Of a DNA stretch of 64,000 nucleotides, positions 19,334 through 29,225 are shown in pieces. A program made the translations under genes and the position numbers. The notes beneath the pieces were generated by a model, which made no database searches, had not been told where the DNA came from, and was given only the letters and a program-made list of their open reading frames with translations. The DNA lies in assembly GCF_013618475.1 (NCBI RefSeq), contig NZ_JABJVN010000003.1, forward strand, positions 356,156 through 420,155, given 5' to 3'. Positions within the stretch are counted from its first letter, which is position 1, and each line of letters opens with the position of its first letter. The DNA comes from Saccharibacillus deserti (GTDB lineage Bacteria; Bacillota; Bacilli; Paenibacillales; Paenibacillaceae).

Positions 19334-19362
19334 TTGACTTTTCGAATGATTATGTGTAATAT
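19334..19362 (+). promoter_or_regulatory. Sigma-A promoter of a small RNA
   Basis: TTGACT, exactly 17 bases, then TAATAT, starting 7 bases after the stop codon of the PemK-like gene. No open frame of any length follows before the terminator. Confidence 0.8.
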
Positions 19363-19376
19363 AGTAAATGAACGTT

Positions 19377-19441
19377 ATCCCCGTTAAGGGGCGCATTATA
19401 GAATCACTTGTTGATTTACGGAATCCCCGTTAAGGGGCGCA
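19377..19441 (+). repeat. Two direct 19-base repeats inside the small RNA
   Basis: ATCCCCGTTAAGGGGCGCA occurs at 19377-19395 and again, without mismatch, at 19423-19441. The 27 bases between them are AT-rich and unrelated to the repeat. Confidence 0.95.
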
Positions 19442-19451
19442 AGAAAAAAAA

Positions 19452-19482
19452 GGGAACTTAGCGGCCGCTAAGTTCCCTTTTT
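19452..19482. terminator. Terminator of the small RNA
   Basis: A perfect palindrome (GGGAACTTAGC-GGCC-GCTAAGTTCCC) is preceded by A and followed by five T, so it can stop transcription in both directions. Confidence 0.88.
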
Positions 19483-19529
19483 GTGTGGATTTTTGATTTT
19501 GGAATACTGATATTGATTTCTTGAAAGAC

Positions 19530-19572
19530 AAGCCGGCTGTGTATTTGATGATTGACACACACAACCGGCTTA
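19530..19572 (-). terminator. Possible terminator of the ABC ATPase gene
   Basis: The arms AAGCCGG-TGTGT and ACACA-CCGGCTT pair downstream of the minus-strand ATPase gene. The T tract on that strand is interrupted. Confidence 0.45.
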
Positions 19573-19577
19573 TTTGT

Positions 19578-21431
19578 TCAATCCCCGGCCAACTCTTTCG
19601 CCGGCATCGCCACCCAGTGCCCTGCCGACACCTCCACCAGTTCCGAACCTTCCAGCCCGTACTTGTCTTCGCGGACGTCTTCTTCCATCAGCACACGCTT
19701 TTTCTTCGCTTCGATTGCGGGATCGGGGACGGGAATCGCCGCCAGCAGCGACTTCGTGTACGGATGCTGCGGATTGCGGTACAATTCTTCGCTTTCGGCC
19801 AATTCGACGATTTTGCCCGCATACATCACGGCGACGCGGTCGCTGATATGTTTGACCATGGACAGATCGTGCGCGATAAACAGATACGTCAGGCCGAGCT
19901 TCTGCTGAAGGTCTTCCAACAGCGTCACGATCTGCGACTGGATCGAGACGTCGAGTGCGGACAGCGGCTCGTCGCAGACGATGAACTTCGGTTCGACCGC
20001 GAGCGCGCGGGCGATGCCGATCCGCTGGCGCTGGCCGCCGGAGAATTCGTGCGGGTAGCGCAGCGCGAACGCCGGGTCGAGGCCGACCATTTCCAGCAGT
20101 TCCTCGACGCGGGCGCGGCGCTGGACCGGATTTTGCGACAAGCCGTGCACGTCCATCGCTTCGCCGATAATGTCCAGAATCTTGAGCCGCGGATTGAGCG
20201 AGGCATACGGGTCCTGGAAGATCATCTGCATCTCGCGGCGCATCAGCTTCATTTCTTTGGGCGACAGCCGGTTGACGGCCATGCCGCGATACAGCACGTC
20301 GCCGCCCGTCGGCTCGTGCAGACGCAGAATCGCCCGGCCGGTCGTCGATTTGCCGCTGCCGGATTCGCCGACCATGCCAAGCGTCTCGCCTTCGCGGATA
20401 AAGAAGCTGATATCGTTGACGGCGCGCAGCGTACGGCCTTTGCCCAGGTTGAAATGCTGCTGCAGCGAACGGACTTCGAGCAGGGGAGGAGAGTCGGCGA
20501 AAGCATTCCCCGAAGTCCCGTGCGCCGCGTGTTCATTCGAAGAGGAAGCCGCTCCCGCCGCGACGCCGCTTCTGCCGCCGGCTGCTGCAGAGGAAGGCTC
20601 TCCCGCCAAAACCGCCCGCGCCCGCTTGGGCTTTTTCGGCTCATCAAGCCTCGGCAGCGCGTTCAGCAGCTTTTTCGTATACGGATGCCGCGGATTGGCA
20701 AAAAGTTCTGCCGTCGTGCCTTCTTCCACAATTTCGCCGCTTTTCATGACGACGACGCGGTCGCACATGCCGGCGACGACGCCCAGGTCGTGCGTAATCA
20801 GGACGATCGACGTGCCGAGCTTTTCCTGCATCTGCTTCATTACATTCAGGATCTGCGCCTGAATGGTAACGTCGAGCGCGGTCGTCGGCTCGTCGGCGAT
20901 CAGCAGCGACGGCCGGCAGGCGAGGGCGATCGCGATCATCGCGCGCTGGCGCATGCCGCCGGAGAATTCGTGCGGATATTGATTGAAGCGGGTCTCGGGG
21001 TCGCGGATTCCGACCAGCTTGAGCATTTCCACCGCTTCGGCGCGGGCTTCGCGCTTGGACATTTTGCGGTGCTTGCGTAGCGTCTCGGCGATCTGCTCGC
21101 CGATGCGCAGCGTCGGATTGAGCGACGTCATCGGGTCCTGGAAGATCATGCCGATCTCTTTTCCGCGGATCTGTTCCATTTCTTTTCTCGTTTTCTGCGC
21201 TAGGTTTTGTCCCAGAAACAGGATCTCGCCGCTCTTGACGCGCGCGGAAGCTTCCGGCAGCAGGCGCATGATCGCTCTTGCCGTGACGCTCTTGCCGCTG
21301 CCCGATTCGCCGACGATTCCGAGCGTTTCCCCTTTGCGCAGCTCGAAGCTGACTCCCCGCACCGCTTCGGTCTCCGTTTCGCGCGCCGCGAACGAGACGC
21401 GCAGATTGCTGACTTGCAACAGTTTCTCCAT
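19578..21431 (-). CDS. Fused double ATPase of a peptide/nickel-type ABC importer
   Basis: A 617-residue protein holding two complete nucleotide-binding domains. Each has Walker A (G-E-S-G-S-G-K-S), a signature (S-G-G-M-R-Q-R and S-G-G-Q-R-Q-R), Walker B with D-E-P, and an H-loop. The first domain covers about residues 1-265 and the second about 315-617, joined by an Ala/Ser-rich linker. Each ends in the C-terminal extension typical of OppD/OppF. This is a DppD-DppF fusion of the GsiA type. It should energise the permeases encoded divergently at 21.6-24.6 kb, from the cytoplasmic face. Confidence 0.92.
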   Translation of the reverse strand: MEKLLQVSNLRVSFAARETETEAVRGVSFELRKGETLGIVGESGSGKSVTARAIMRLLPEASARVKSGEILFLGQNLAQKTRKEMEQIRGKEIGMIFQDPMTSLNPTLRIGEQIAETLRKHRKMSKREARAEAVEMLKLVGIRDPETRFNQYPHEFSGGMRQRAMIAIALACRPSLLIADEPTTALDVTIQAQILNVMKQMQEKLGTSIVLITHDLGVVAGMCDRVVVMKSGEIVEEGTTAELFANPRHPYTKKLLNALPRLDEPKKPKRARAVLAGEPSSAAAGGRSGVAAGAASSSNEHAAHGTSGNAFADSPPLLEVRSLQQHFNLGKGRTLRAVNDISFFIREGETLGMVGESGSGKSTTGRAILRLHEPTGGDVLYRGMAVNRLSPKEMKLMRREMQMIFQDPYASLNPRLKILDIIGEAMDVHGLSQNPVQRRARVEELLEMVGLDPAFALRYPHEFSGGQRQRIGIARALAVEPKFIVCDEPLSALDVSIQSQIVTLLEDLQQKLGLTYLFIAHDLSMVKHISDRVAVMYAGKIVELAESEELYRNPQHPYTKSLLAAIPVPDPAIEAKKKRVLMEEDVREDKYGLEGSELVEVSAGHWVAMPAKELAGD

Positions 21432-21492
21432 TCCCGCAGGCCCCCGTTATGTATTCCAGTATATTCCATGATCAAAAATGTTTTCGGATGTC

Positions 21493-21522
21493 TTGACTTT
21501 AGGGGAGAAAGAACCCTAAAAT
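21493..21522 (+). promoter_or_regulatory. Sigma-A promoter of the permease/binding-protein operon
   Basis: TTGACT, an 18-base spacer, then TAAAAT, about 85 bases before the first permease start. Confidence 0.65.
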
Positions 21523-21608
21523 ACGACTTATAAATACGAGTAGTTCAATCGGAATTAAACGTTATGAACGAATTATACATTTACAACGTTTTGGGAGGCA
21601 AGTTTTTT

Positions 21609-23051
21609 ATGGAGGCGGCACAAAAAAATAGACGTTCGCCCTGGCAGGTGCCAATTGGGCGGCTGTATCGCAAAATGCTTGGTATTCCCGGTTACCGCTT
21701 CTGGATGCTGCTGCTTGGGGCACCCGTCAACCTGATTGTGCTTGCCGTATGGCTTGCCCGGCGCGGCAGCGGCGGATATGCGGCACTGCGGGCTTCGGTA
21801 CTCGAGGAACTTCGGCAGTCCGGTTGGGAAAAAGGACTCAAGGAAGACTTCGCCCGGCAGTTGGCGGAGAAGCAGCGCTTCTTCAAACAGTCCGCGAACG
21901 CGAAGGAGACGGAGCGGGAAGTGAACCGCAGAGCCGAAGAACGGCTGCAGGCCCGGGCCGACCAGATCACGGCCGAACGGGCCCGAACCGGCGGCGTGGC
22001 TCGCAGCGATTACGCGGCGGCGTTCGAATCGCTGATCGGCAATCCGTTCTTCGCGGTACTTGCGGCGATCCTCGGACTGCCGATGGCCGCATTGATGCTT
22101 CTGTACAGCAATGCCTACTCGAAATACATATTCGAACGGCTGCTCATGACGCTGTTCGTGGTCGTGGGCGTCTCGGCTCTCGTATTCACGATCCTGCATC
22201 TGTCTCCGATGAATCCCGCCGCCAATATTCTCGGCGAGACGGCTACCGCCGAGCAGATCGATACGTTTAACCGGATCTACGGACTGGATCGGCCGTACCT
22301 GGCCCAGCTCTGGGACAATATCCGCGGCGTACTGACGCTGGATCTGGGCAAGTCGTTCGCGGGCAACGAAGACGTCGCTTCGACCATCATGCGCAAGTTC
22401 CCGGTCACGCTGACGCTGGCCTCGGTCTCGCTGGCGCTGGCGCTGCTGGTGGCGCTGCCGATCGGCATCCTGTCCGCGGCGCGCCGCGGTTCCTGGCTCG
22501 ACTACAGCTTCATGTTCATCGCGCTGATCGGATTGTCCGTCCCGAACTTCTGGCAGGGCCTCGTGTTCATTCTCGGCTTCTCGATCAAGCTCGGCTGGCT
22601 GCCGGCGACGTATACGCCGGGCAATCTGCTGTCGTTCATCATGCCGGTCGTCGTGCTCGGCACGGGCCTGACGGCAGCGGTGGCGCGGATGACTCGCTCC
22701 TCGACGCTTGAGGTCATGAACGAAGATTATATCCTGACCGCCAAAGCCAAAGGGCTCGGACGCAGCACCGTATTAATGAAGCATACGGTACGCAACGCCC
22801 TCATTCCGATCGTGACCGTGGTCGGCCTTCAGTTCGGCGGGATGCTGGGCGGAGCGGCCATTACGGAGAAGGTATTCAATATCAGCGGCCTCGGCAGCTA
22901 CATCGTCGACAAGCAGTTCGTGCCGGACATTCCGGCCGTCATGGGCGGCGTCGTCTACACGGCGATCGCGATCTCGCTCGTCAACGTCATTATCGACGTC
23001 ATGTACGCCTTTATCGATCCGAGAATCCGGACCAAGATGAAGCAATATTAG
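21609..23051 (+). CDS. ABC importer permease, DppB type with long N-terminal extension
   Basis: The ATG at 21609 follows GGGAGG; 480 residues, against about 310-340 for a usual DppB. The extra part is an N-terminal membrane helix (about residues 25-48), a charged, coiled-coil-like stretch rich in Glu/Arg/Lys (about 50-135) and another helix. The conserved DppB core follows from about residue 165, ending with the EAA-type loop (K-A-K-G-L-G) and D-P-R-I-R-T-K at the C-terminus. It should form half of the membrane pore of the importer. It is separated from the second permease gene by only 19 bases. Confidence 0.9.
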   Translation: MEAAQKNRRSPWQVPIGRLYRKMLGIPGYRFWMLLLGAPVNLIVLAVWLARRGSGGYAALRASVLEELRQSGWEKGLKEDFARQLAEKQRFFKQSANAKETEREVNRRAEERLQARADQITAERARTGGVARSDYAAAFESLIGNPFFAVLAAILGLPMAALMLLYSNAYSKYIFERLLMTLFVVVGVSALVFTILHLSPMNPAANILGETATAEQIDTFNRIYGLDRPYLAQLWDNIRGVLTLDLGKSFAGNEDVASTIMRKFPVTLTLASVSLALALLVALPIGILSAARRGSWLDYSFMFIALIGLSVPNFWQGLVFILGFSIKLGWLPATYTPGNLLSFIMPVVVLGTGLTAAVARMTRSSTLEVMNEDYILTAKAKGLGRSTVLMKHTVRNALIPIVTVVGLQFGGMLGGAAITEKVFNISGLGSYIVDKQFVPDIPAVMGGVVYTAIAISLVNVIIDVMYAFIDPRIRTKMKQY

Positions 23052-23070
23052 ACAAAGGGGGACATGCGAC

Positions 23071-24606
23071 ATGTCCGAATTATCGGTTACCGAACCTTCG
23101 GCCGCAGGTTCTTCCCCGTCGGGACCCGATGCCGGCGGAGCCAAATCTTCGTCCGAATACGCACAGGCCGGCTTCGCCTGGGTCGCTTCGCTGCTGCTGA
23201 CGCTGCTCCTGCTGGCCAACGCGTTCGATTACGCCGCCGGAACGGTCAAGCCCGCGGTCATGACGATCGCCGCCGCGTATGCTTTTTTCACGCTGATGCA
23301 GATTCTGATCGCTCTCTTGATCCGGCGCGACCTGGCGACCACGGGGCGAATCAAGGGCCGAACGCGGGCGCTCGGCTGGGTGCAGCTGCTCAGCCTCGCG
23401 ACCGGCAATGTGTTCGCGGCCGCCGCCGCATTCCAATTGATCAAAAAGGTCAAAACGCCGGAGTACGTGTTTGCCGGGTACATGCTGCTCACCCAGATCG
23501 GCGTCATCGCGGTATCGGCGCTCAACCTGTTCAAGCCGTACGTCGCGGATACGTTCCCGCTCGGCATGCTGGTGCTGCTGATCGTAGCCGGATTCCATCT
23601 GCTGACGCTGATCCTGATCGCCGCGTTCGTCAAGCGTAACGCCGTGCCGCCCCGTATGACCTGGCTCGCGCTTGCGTTGATCCTGACCGCCGCGACCGGC
23701 AATCTGTTCGCGCTGCTGCTCGGCATCGTGCTGCTGGCGAAGATCCGCAGCCAGAAATCGCCGGCTTCCCCGAGATGGGAAGACGCGATCGACCGGTTGT
23801 CGAGAGGCACCACGTCGATGCTGGGGATGTTCTTCATCTTCTTCCTGTTCTCGCTGTCCGTATCCAGTTTGTTCACCTTCGATTACGGGATGGCGGTCGA
23901 GAACAATTACGGCGCGATCCTGCAGACGCCGAGCCTGGCTTATCCGCTTGGGACCGACAACTTCGGCCGCGATTTGTTCTCGCGGATCGTGTTCGGAGCC
24001 CGCATCTCGCTGATCGTCGGCGCCGTATCCACGCTCATTCCGTTCGTGATCGGCGGAATCCTCGGTGCGGTGTCCGGATATTACGGCCGCCGTACGGACA
24101 ATATCATCATGCGGGCACTCGACATCCTGTATTCGATTCCCGGCATTCTGCTGGCGATCGCGATTATTGCGGCGTTCGGCGCGAACACGATGAACTTGAT
24201 CCTCGCGCTCAGCGTGGGAGCCATTCCGACGTACGCCCGGACGATGCGCGCCAACGTCATGATGGTGTCCACCTACGAATTCGTCGATGCGGCGCGGGCT
24301 TTCGGTTCCGGCAGCCTGTCGATTATTTTCAAACATATCGTTCCGAACGCCATGGCTCCGATGATCGTCAAAGCGACACTGACCATCGGCACGGCCGTCA
24401 TCTCTACCAGCAGTCTCAGCTATCTGGGACTCGGCGTGGAGCCGCACATTCCCGAATGGGGCAACATTCTGAAGCTCGGCAGCGCGTATCTGGAAACGAA
24501 CTCTTATCTGGCCGTCTATCCGGGTCTTGCGATCATCGCACTCGTCCTCTCGTTCAACTTTCTGGGCGACGGGCTGCGCGATGCGCTGGACCCGAAACTG
24601 GACTAA
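23071..24606 (+). CDS. ABC importer permease, DppC type with N-terminal membrane extension
   Basis: A 511-residue protein with AAAGGGGGA upstream of the ATG; ordinary DppC proteins have about 300 residues. Residues 1-225 add five or so extra hydrophobic segments. The standard DppC module follows: a membrane helix, the L-G-T-D-N-F-G-R-D motif, and the EAA loop with A-A-R-A-F-G. The C-terminal sequence ([12 protein letters not shown]) is typical. It is the partner of the DppB-type permease, and both carry lineage-specific N-terminal additions. Confidence 0.9.
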   Translation: MSELSVTEPSAAGSSPSGPDAGGAKSSSEYAQAGFAWVASLLLTLLLLANAFDYAAGTVKPAVMTIAAAYAFFTLMQILIALLIRRDLATTGRIKGRTRALGWVQLLSLATGNVFAAAAAFQLIKKVKTPEYVFAGYMLLTQIGVIAVSALNLFKPYVADTFPLGMLVLLIVAGFHLLTLILIAAFVKRNAVPPRMTWLALALILTAATGNLFALLLGIVLLAKIRSQKSPASPRWEDAIDRLSRGTTSMLGMFFIFFLFSLSVSSLFTFDYGMAVENNYGAILQTPSLAYPLGTDNFGRDLFSRIVFGARISLIVGAVSTLIPFVIGGILGAVSGYYGRRTDNIIMRALDILYSIPGILLAIAIIAAFGANTMNLILALSVGAIPTYARTMRANVMMVSTYEFVDAARAFGSGSLSIIFKHIVPNAMAPMIVKATLTIGTAVISTSSLSYLGLGVEPHIPEWGNILKLGSAYLETNSYLAVYPGLAIIALVLSFNFLGDGLRDALDPKLD

Positions 24607-24687
24607 ACCTGGAGAAATCGGCAAAAGAACGCGGCTTGGCTTCGGACAAACATACACAGCTTCACACTCATGGAGGGGGAGAAAAAC

Positions 24688-26547
24688 ATGCGTAAATCTT
24701 ACAAGTTCACCAAGACGCTGACCGTGCTGCTGCTGGCTCTGCTGCTGGTACTGGCGGGCTGCTCGTCTGTCAAAACGAAGTCCGATACGGCCGCTCCGGC
24801 CGCCGGGACGGCGGACAAGGGCGAAGAGGCCGCCGCCGAGCCCACAACAGCCGCTCCGGTGGATATCGAACTGCTGGCGATGACTTCGCAGGAAGCGGAC
24901 GTCAATATCATTCGCGACCAGCTTACCAAGAACGGCTTCAACGTGAAGCTGAACCTGCAGCCGGACTACGGCAGCTTCAAAGCCCAGCAGGATGCCGGCA
25001 ACTATGACGCCGCGCTGTCGAGCTGGACGACCGTAACCGGCAACCCGGACTACGCGGTGCGTTCGCTGTTCAAGACGGGCGGCGATTACAGCATCCTGGC
25101 CGATTCCGAGATCGACAAGCTGATCGACAAAGCGGCGACCGAATCGCCGGAAGATTACGCGGCGACGTACAAGGAACTCGAGCAGAAGCTCGTCTTCGAC
25201 AATGCGTATATCGCGCCGCTGTACATCTCGCTCAAGAGCCAGGCGATCAACAAGGATATCCTGAATCCGGAGTCCGTCCGTCTGTCCAAATCCCGCGCCC
25301 TGGCCTGGGAAGATATCGAATTCAAAGACGCCGCGAAAAATGCGTCCGAGCCGCTGGTGCTGACACAGGCCATATCGACGCTGACTTCGCTTGATCCGAT
25401 CAAAGGCAACGACGGTTCGATCAATACGCTCAATACGAATATGTATGTGCGCCTGATCAACTTGACCGACGACGACAAGATTACCTCCGACGGTTCGCTG
25501 TCGCGCAACTTCAGTATCGCCGACGGCAACTCGGATTATTACTTCATCCTGCGCGACGATATCAACTTTGCCAAAGTCGAAGACGGCAAAGCCGTCGATA
25601 CCGGCGAGCGCGTAGGAGCGGACGACGTGATCTTCGCGCTGGACCGCGCGAAAAACAAAGACTCCGTGCCGGATCACCGCACGTATTCGCTGCACGAACA
25701 TATCAAGACGGTCGAAGCCGTCTCCGATCTGTCGGAACTCGATTCCGTCAAGACGACAGACGGCGGAACGGTCCGCGAAGCGCTTGAGAAAGGGCTCGAC
25801 ACGCCGATCTCCGCACTTGTCGCGGACAAGAAGCAGGCCGACAACGCATCCGGCAAATATCAGGTCGTCAAGCTGACCACGACCGAGCCTTTCCCGCAGG
25901 TCCTGAACTACCTGGGCCACCAATCCGCGGGTATTGTCTCGAAGAAGCAGGTCGAAAGCATCAACACGTATGATGTAGCCAAGTTCGACGTCACCAAGGA
26001 TATCCCTTACGGCGACCAGAATACCGTTACGGAAGGCGCGGCCTACAACAACACGCTGTATGCCAGCGGCCCGTATATCCTGACGACCAAGAACGATTAC
26101 GACGCGAAGTTCGTCAAGAATCCGGCCTACATGCCGGGCACGGAGAACGAGCCGAAGATCTCCAATATTTCGGTCCGCTTTATCGCCGATGCCGACAGCG
26201 CCCTGGCCGCTCTGCGCAGCGGCGAGATCTACTCGTATTACGGCGTACCGGAAACGAAATTTTCCGTAGTCGAAGGCGACGCCAAGCTGCAGCTCCAGAA
26301 GATTGAAAGCAACGCCGTCAGCTACCTGCTGTTCAACACCGCGGAGAACCGTCCGATCGGCAAGAGCGCCGACCTGCGCAAAGCCGTGCTGTACTCGATC
26401 AACCAGGACGAAATCCTGCAGTTCTACGAAGGCAACAAGATCAAAGCGGCTTCCACGGTCAGCCCGCTCGTCGATACCGGCAACGTGCTGACGGCGGACC
26501 CTGCCAAGGTCAAAGAAGCTCTGGCCGCTTACGAAGCTTCGAAATAA
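24688..26547 (+). CDS. Lipoprotein substrate-binding protein (SBP_bac_5), apparently circularly permuted
   Basis: The ATG at 24688 follows GGAGGGGG; 619 residues. A signal peptide ends in the lipobox L-A-G-C-S. Residues of about 58-205 (with Q-L-T-K-N-G-F-N-V, D-A-A-L-S-S-W and N-P-D-Y-A) match what is normally the C-terminal part of OppA/DppA proteins. Residues of about 220-619 match the normal N-terminal and middle parts: the T-L-T-S-L-D-P start, L-R-D-D-I-N-F, then L-R-K-A-V-L-Y-S-I, stopping at D-P-A-K-V-K-E-A-L where the usual C-terminal block would begin. All parts are present once, in rotated order. It should deliver peptides or similar solutes to the two permeases. Confidence 0.85.
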   Translation: MRKSYKFTKTLTVLLLALLLVLAGCSSVKTKSDTAAPAAGTADKGEEAAAEPTTAAPVDIELLAMTSQEADVNIIRDQLTKNGFNVKLNLQPDYGSFKAQQDAGNYDAALSSWTTVTGNPDYAVRSLFKTGGDYSILADSEIDKLIDKAATESPEDYAATYKELEQKLVFDNAYIAPLYISLKSQAINKDILNPESVRLSKSRALAWEDIEFKDAAKNASEPLVLTQAISTLTSLDPIKGNDGSINTLNTNMYVRLINLTDDDKITSDGSLSRNFSIADGNSDYYFILRDDINFAKVEDGKAVDTGERVGADDVIFALDRAKNKDSVPDHRTYSLHEHIKTVEAVSDLSELDSVKTTDGGTVREALEKGLDTPISALVADKKQADNASGKYQVVKLTTTEPFPQVLNYLGHQSAGIVSKKQVESINTYDVAKFDVTKDIPYGDQNTVTEGAAYNNTLYASGPYILTTKNDYDAKFVKNPAYMPGTENEPKISNISVRFIADADSALAALRSGEIYSYYGVPETKFSVVEGDAKLQLQKIESNAVSYLLFNTAENRPIGKSADLRKAVLYSINQDEILQFYEGNKIKAASTVSPLVDTGNVLTADPAKVKEALAAYEASK

Positions 26548-26582
26548 GCGCGTTTCGCGCATAGGCGCAAGTTCTGCTGGAT

Positions 26583-26622
26583 GAAAAAAAGCACTTTCCC
26601 GAATAGGGAAAGTGCTTTTTGC
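26583..26622. terminator. Bidirectional terminator between the ABC and PTS loci
   Basis: The arms AAAAAGCACTTTCCC / GGGAAAGTGCTTTTT with a 5-base loop can serve the convergent genes on both sides. Confidence 0.9.
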
Positions 26623-26662
26623 GTACGCAGTTCTTGGCGGCAGGGTCCTTATCGGGACGTGC

Positions 26663-27580
26663 CTAGCGAAGGCTCGAAGAAGCCATTCTTACGTAAGTAT
26701 GACGTCTTCCTCTAACGGCGATCGAATATGTCATGATGTTTTCGGGAACGGCGATTCCATAGAAGCCGGTATCGCCGATATGGCAAATGTCCGCACCGGC
26801 CATCTTGCTGTTCAAAGCGATCCGGCGGATCGTTTCTTCGTCCGAGCCTTCTTGGCTGGTGCCGATCGCGAGCATGGCCAGCGCGCCTCTGGAGTGGACC
26901 AGGCGAACATGCTTCTCGCTGGACTCCAGCGTGATTCCCGGCACGGTTCCTGGAGCCGGCAACAAGATGATATCGGCGCCCGCCTCAATGAAGCTTAGGA
27001 TGTCGCTATCGGCAATGATACGGCTGCCGGTTTCGTTCGCCACTCCGGCACCGTGCATTTTTCCCGCAATGATCAAACCGTCTCCGCCGAACACTTCGCG
27101 AGCCTTTTTTATGGCTGAAAGGGTTGCGTTGTTCGTGACTCCCGTTTTCGGGTTTCCCGTCAAGCATACGAAATCGAATCCCAGCTTTTTCGCTTCCTTC
27201 AGCGATTCTTCGGTGGCGGTCCGTCCTTGCGATACGGTGTCCAGCGTTTCGATTTGCCGCGCTTCGGGATCGACGGGTTCCAGATTCAAGCCCACGGGGC
27301 GTCCCGTCAATTTTTTTATTTGCCGAACGACCGATTCGTTTCCGTTGCACTCGTATCCTGCGACCGACGGGTCGAAGACGTCGAACAAATTCAGCAGCAG
27401 CAAGTCCGCGCCGAAGGCGGCAGCGAGTTCGGCATTGGTGACGCTCGGATACAGCGGCGCCACGGAAGTCATGGTCTCCGCCAGAATCACCCTGCCTTCG
27501 GAAGCGGCGATCGACTGCTTCAACTCTTGGCCTTTCATTTGCAGGAAATCCGATGCCGTGCAGTCCAATATCCTTTTCAT
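26663..27580 (-). CDS. TIM-barrel-like enzyme of unknown function, linked to PTS genes (DUF7916 type)
   Basis: A 305-residue cytoplasmic protein, start preceded by an AAAGGAG-like site. The repeating pattern of hydrophobic strands ending in acidic or Gly residues (L-L-L-L-N-L-F-D, G-L-N-L-E-P-V, D-F-V-C-L-T-G-N-P, I-I-A-G-K-M-H, I-I-L-L-P-A-P-G) resembles a TIM barrel of the phosphosugar or PEP-mutase kind. I believe it matches the family now called DUF7916, whose members sit beside PTS sugar transporters. It lies 17 bases after the PTS gene on the same strand, so it probably acts on the phosphorylated sugar or its product (inference). Reaction unknown. Confidence 0.7.
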   Translation of the reverse strand: MKRILDCTASDFLQMKGQELKQSIAASEGRVILAETMTSVAPLYPSVTNAELAAAFGADLLLLNLFDVFDPSVAGYECNGNESVVRQIKKLTGRPVGLNLEPVDPEARQIETLDTVSQGRTATEESLKEAKKLGFDFVCLTGNPKTGVTNNATLSAIKKAREVFGGDGLIIAGKMHGAGVANETGSRIIADSDILSFIEAGADIILLPAPGTVPGITLESSEKHVRLVHSRGALAMLAIGTSQEGSDEETIRRIALNSKMAGADICHIGDTGFYGIAVPENIMTYSIAVRGRRHTYVRMASSSLR

Positions 27581-27597
27581 CGCGAAACTCCTTTCTT

Positions 27598-29070
27598 TTA
27601 CCGGGTTTCGTGAATCTTTTTAACTTCGTCGGCTACGAATTGAACCTGCGTTCCGATCACGACTTGAATACTGTTTTTTCCGGTCACGACGACCCCGGGA
27701 ACGCCCGTGGCTTTGATCTTGCCCTGATCGACCGCGGACGAATCCTGGACTTCCACCCTCAAACGGGTGACGCAATTGTCGATCGACGTAATGTTTTGTT
27801 TTCCGCCCAATCCTTCATAGATCGTATGGGCCATCGCGGCGAATTTGTTTCCTGTGCTGTCCGTTTGCAGCGTCGTTTTCGCTTCGCTGTCGGCCGTTTC
27901 GGCTTCTTCGACGTCATCTTCCCGTCCCGGGGTTTTGATATTGAACTTTACGATCAGGAACCGGAATACGACATAATAGATAGCGAAGAAGACCGCGCCT
28001 TGGAGCAGCAGCATATAAGGTTGGTTGGCCATGGGCAACCGCGAACTTAAAACGAAATCGACCAGTCCCGCGCTAAAACCGAAACCCGCGGTCCAATGGA
28101 AAGCGGCGGCGATCGCCAGGGAGATACCGGTCAATACGGCATGAATGCCGTACAGCAGCGGAGCCGCGAACATGAAAGCGAATTCAATAGGTTCCGTGAC
28201 TCCGGTGAAAAACGAAGCGAAGCCGCCGGCCAGCATCAGGGAAGCGATCTGCTTTTTCCTTGCCGTTTTTGCCGTATGATACATCGCGAGTCCCGCCGCA
28301 GGCAGACCGAACATCATGATCGGGAAGAATCCGGCTTGATACATGCCCGTAATTCCTTTCACTCCGGTACCGGCCCAATAATTGCCGATATCGTTGATCC
28401 CGGCCACGTCGAACCAGAATACGGAATTGAGCGCGTGGTGCAGGCCGATCGGAATCAACAGCTTGTTCAAGAATCCGTAGATCCCCGCGCCCAAAGCGCC
28501 CATCGTGCTGATCGTTTCGCCGAAAGAAACCAAACCCGTATAAACGGCGGGCCACACGAAGTACAAGACCGCCGAAACGAGAATCATTAAAGCGGAAGTG
28601 AGGATCGGAACGAGGCGTTTTCCGCTAAAGAAAGCCAAAGCGGCCGGCAGTTGGACATGGCTGAACCGGTTGAACATGACCGATGCCGAGATACCCGAAA
28701 GGATGCCGATAAACGCATTTTCGATTTTGCCGAACGCGGGATCCACGTTTGCGGCGTCGATGCCCTGCAGCAGTGCTACGGTATTCGTGGAGAGCAGGGT
28801 CGTGACCACCAGGTAAGCGACCAGACCGCTCAAAGCAGCCGCGCCGTCCCTGCCTTTCGACATGCCGAGCGCGATCCCTACCGCAAACAAAATCGGGATG
28901 TTGTCGATAATGGAAGATCCGGCCTTGATCAAGAAAGCGGCAGCCGGGTTGCCCGCCCCCCAACCCGAAGGATCTATCCAATACCCGATCCCCATCAAGA
29001 TAGCCGCAGCCGGCAGTACGGCCACAGGCAGCATCAACGACCGACCGATGCTTTGAAGATATTTCATCAT
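27598..29070 (-). CDS. PTS sugar permease IICB, glucose/N-acetylglucosamine family
   Basis: The start at 29070 follows GGGAAGGAAC; 490 residues. The EIIC membrane domain covers about residues 1-385 and includes the conserved G-I-T-E-P-I-E-F-like block (here G-V-T-E-P-I-E-F-A-F) and the H-H-A-L-N motif. A short acidic linker joins a cytoplasmic EIIB domain (about 425-490) with the phosphorylated cysteine in N-C-V-T-R-L-R. No EIIA domain is present, so it must borrow one. The substrate is probably a hexose or amino sugar. A LacI-type regulator is encoded divergently. Confidence 0.92.
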   Translation of the reverse strand: MMKYLQSIGRSLMLPVAVLPAAAILMGIGYWIDPSGWGAGNPAAAFLIKAGSSIIDNIPILFAVGIALGMSKGRDGAAALSGLVAYLVVTTLLSTNTVALLQGIDAANVDPAFGKIENAFIGILSGISASVMFNRFSHVQLPAALAFFSGKRLVPILTSALMILVSAVLYFVWPAVYTGLVSFGETISTMGALGAGIYGFLNKLLIPIGLHHALNSVFWFDVAGINDIGNYWAGTGVKGITGMYQAGFFPIMMFGLPAAGLAMYHTAKTARKKQIASLMLAGGFASFFTGVTEPIEFAFMFAAPLLYGIHAVLTGISLAIAAAFHWTAGFGFSAGLVDFVLSSRLPMANQPYMLLLQGAVFFAIYYVVFRFLIVKFNIKTPGREDDVEEAETADSEAKTTLQTDSTGNKFAAMAHTIYEGLGGKQNITSIDNCVTRLRVEVQDSSAVDQGKIKATGVPGVVVTGKNSIQVVIGTQVQFVADEVKKIHETR

Positions 29071-29131
29071 TTTTGTTCCTTCCCTTCTTGGGTGAGTATG
29101 ATCTATGTCGATTGCATGCTTGAAGTGTAGT

Positions 29132-29154
29132 TTGCGCAACGCGTTTCGCGTCAA
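29132..29154. promoter_or_regulatory. Candidate LacI-family operator in the divergent PTS/regulator promoter region
   Basis: The 8-base palindrome AACGCGTT (29138-29145) has the central CG of LacI-family operators and partly symmetrical GC-rich flanks. On the minus strand it lies between a TTGACG -35 element and TACACT, which fits repression of the PTS operon. Confidence 0.5.
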
Positions 29155-29225
29155 GACTTTTTTTTCGGGCAGTGGATATCATGGTAGAATAATGAAGCCG
29201 GTATGAGGGAAGAGGAGGCAGCTTT

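Larger units (their letters stand above)
19369..19482 (+). ncRNA. Small RNA with two copies of a CCCCGUUAAGGGG hairpin
   Basis: The predicted transcript, about 115 bases, runs from the promoter to a strong terminator. It contains two identical 19-base blocks, each able to form the hairpin CCCC-GUUAA-GGGG, 46 bases apart. No coding frame with a ribosome-binding site is present. The tandem-repeat structure recalls the RNA antitoxins of type III toxin-antitoxin systems, but those normally precede the toxin gene. Confidence 0.65.

Noticed and set aside
19377..19441. CRISPR-like mini-array: two identical 19-base repeats with a 27-base spacer.
   Set aside because: Only two repeats, shorter than CRISPR repeats, each a self-contained hairpin within a defined promoter-terminator unit, and no cas gene in the window. 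A small RNA explains it better.
23080..26562. A very long open frame (more than 1100 codons) on the minus strand opposite the permease and binding-protein genes.
   Set aside because: Low-complexity Arg/Asp/Gln-rich translation, no ribosome-binding site and exact antisense placement to well-supported genes: a shadow frame of GC-rich DNA.
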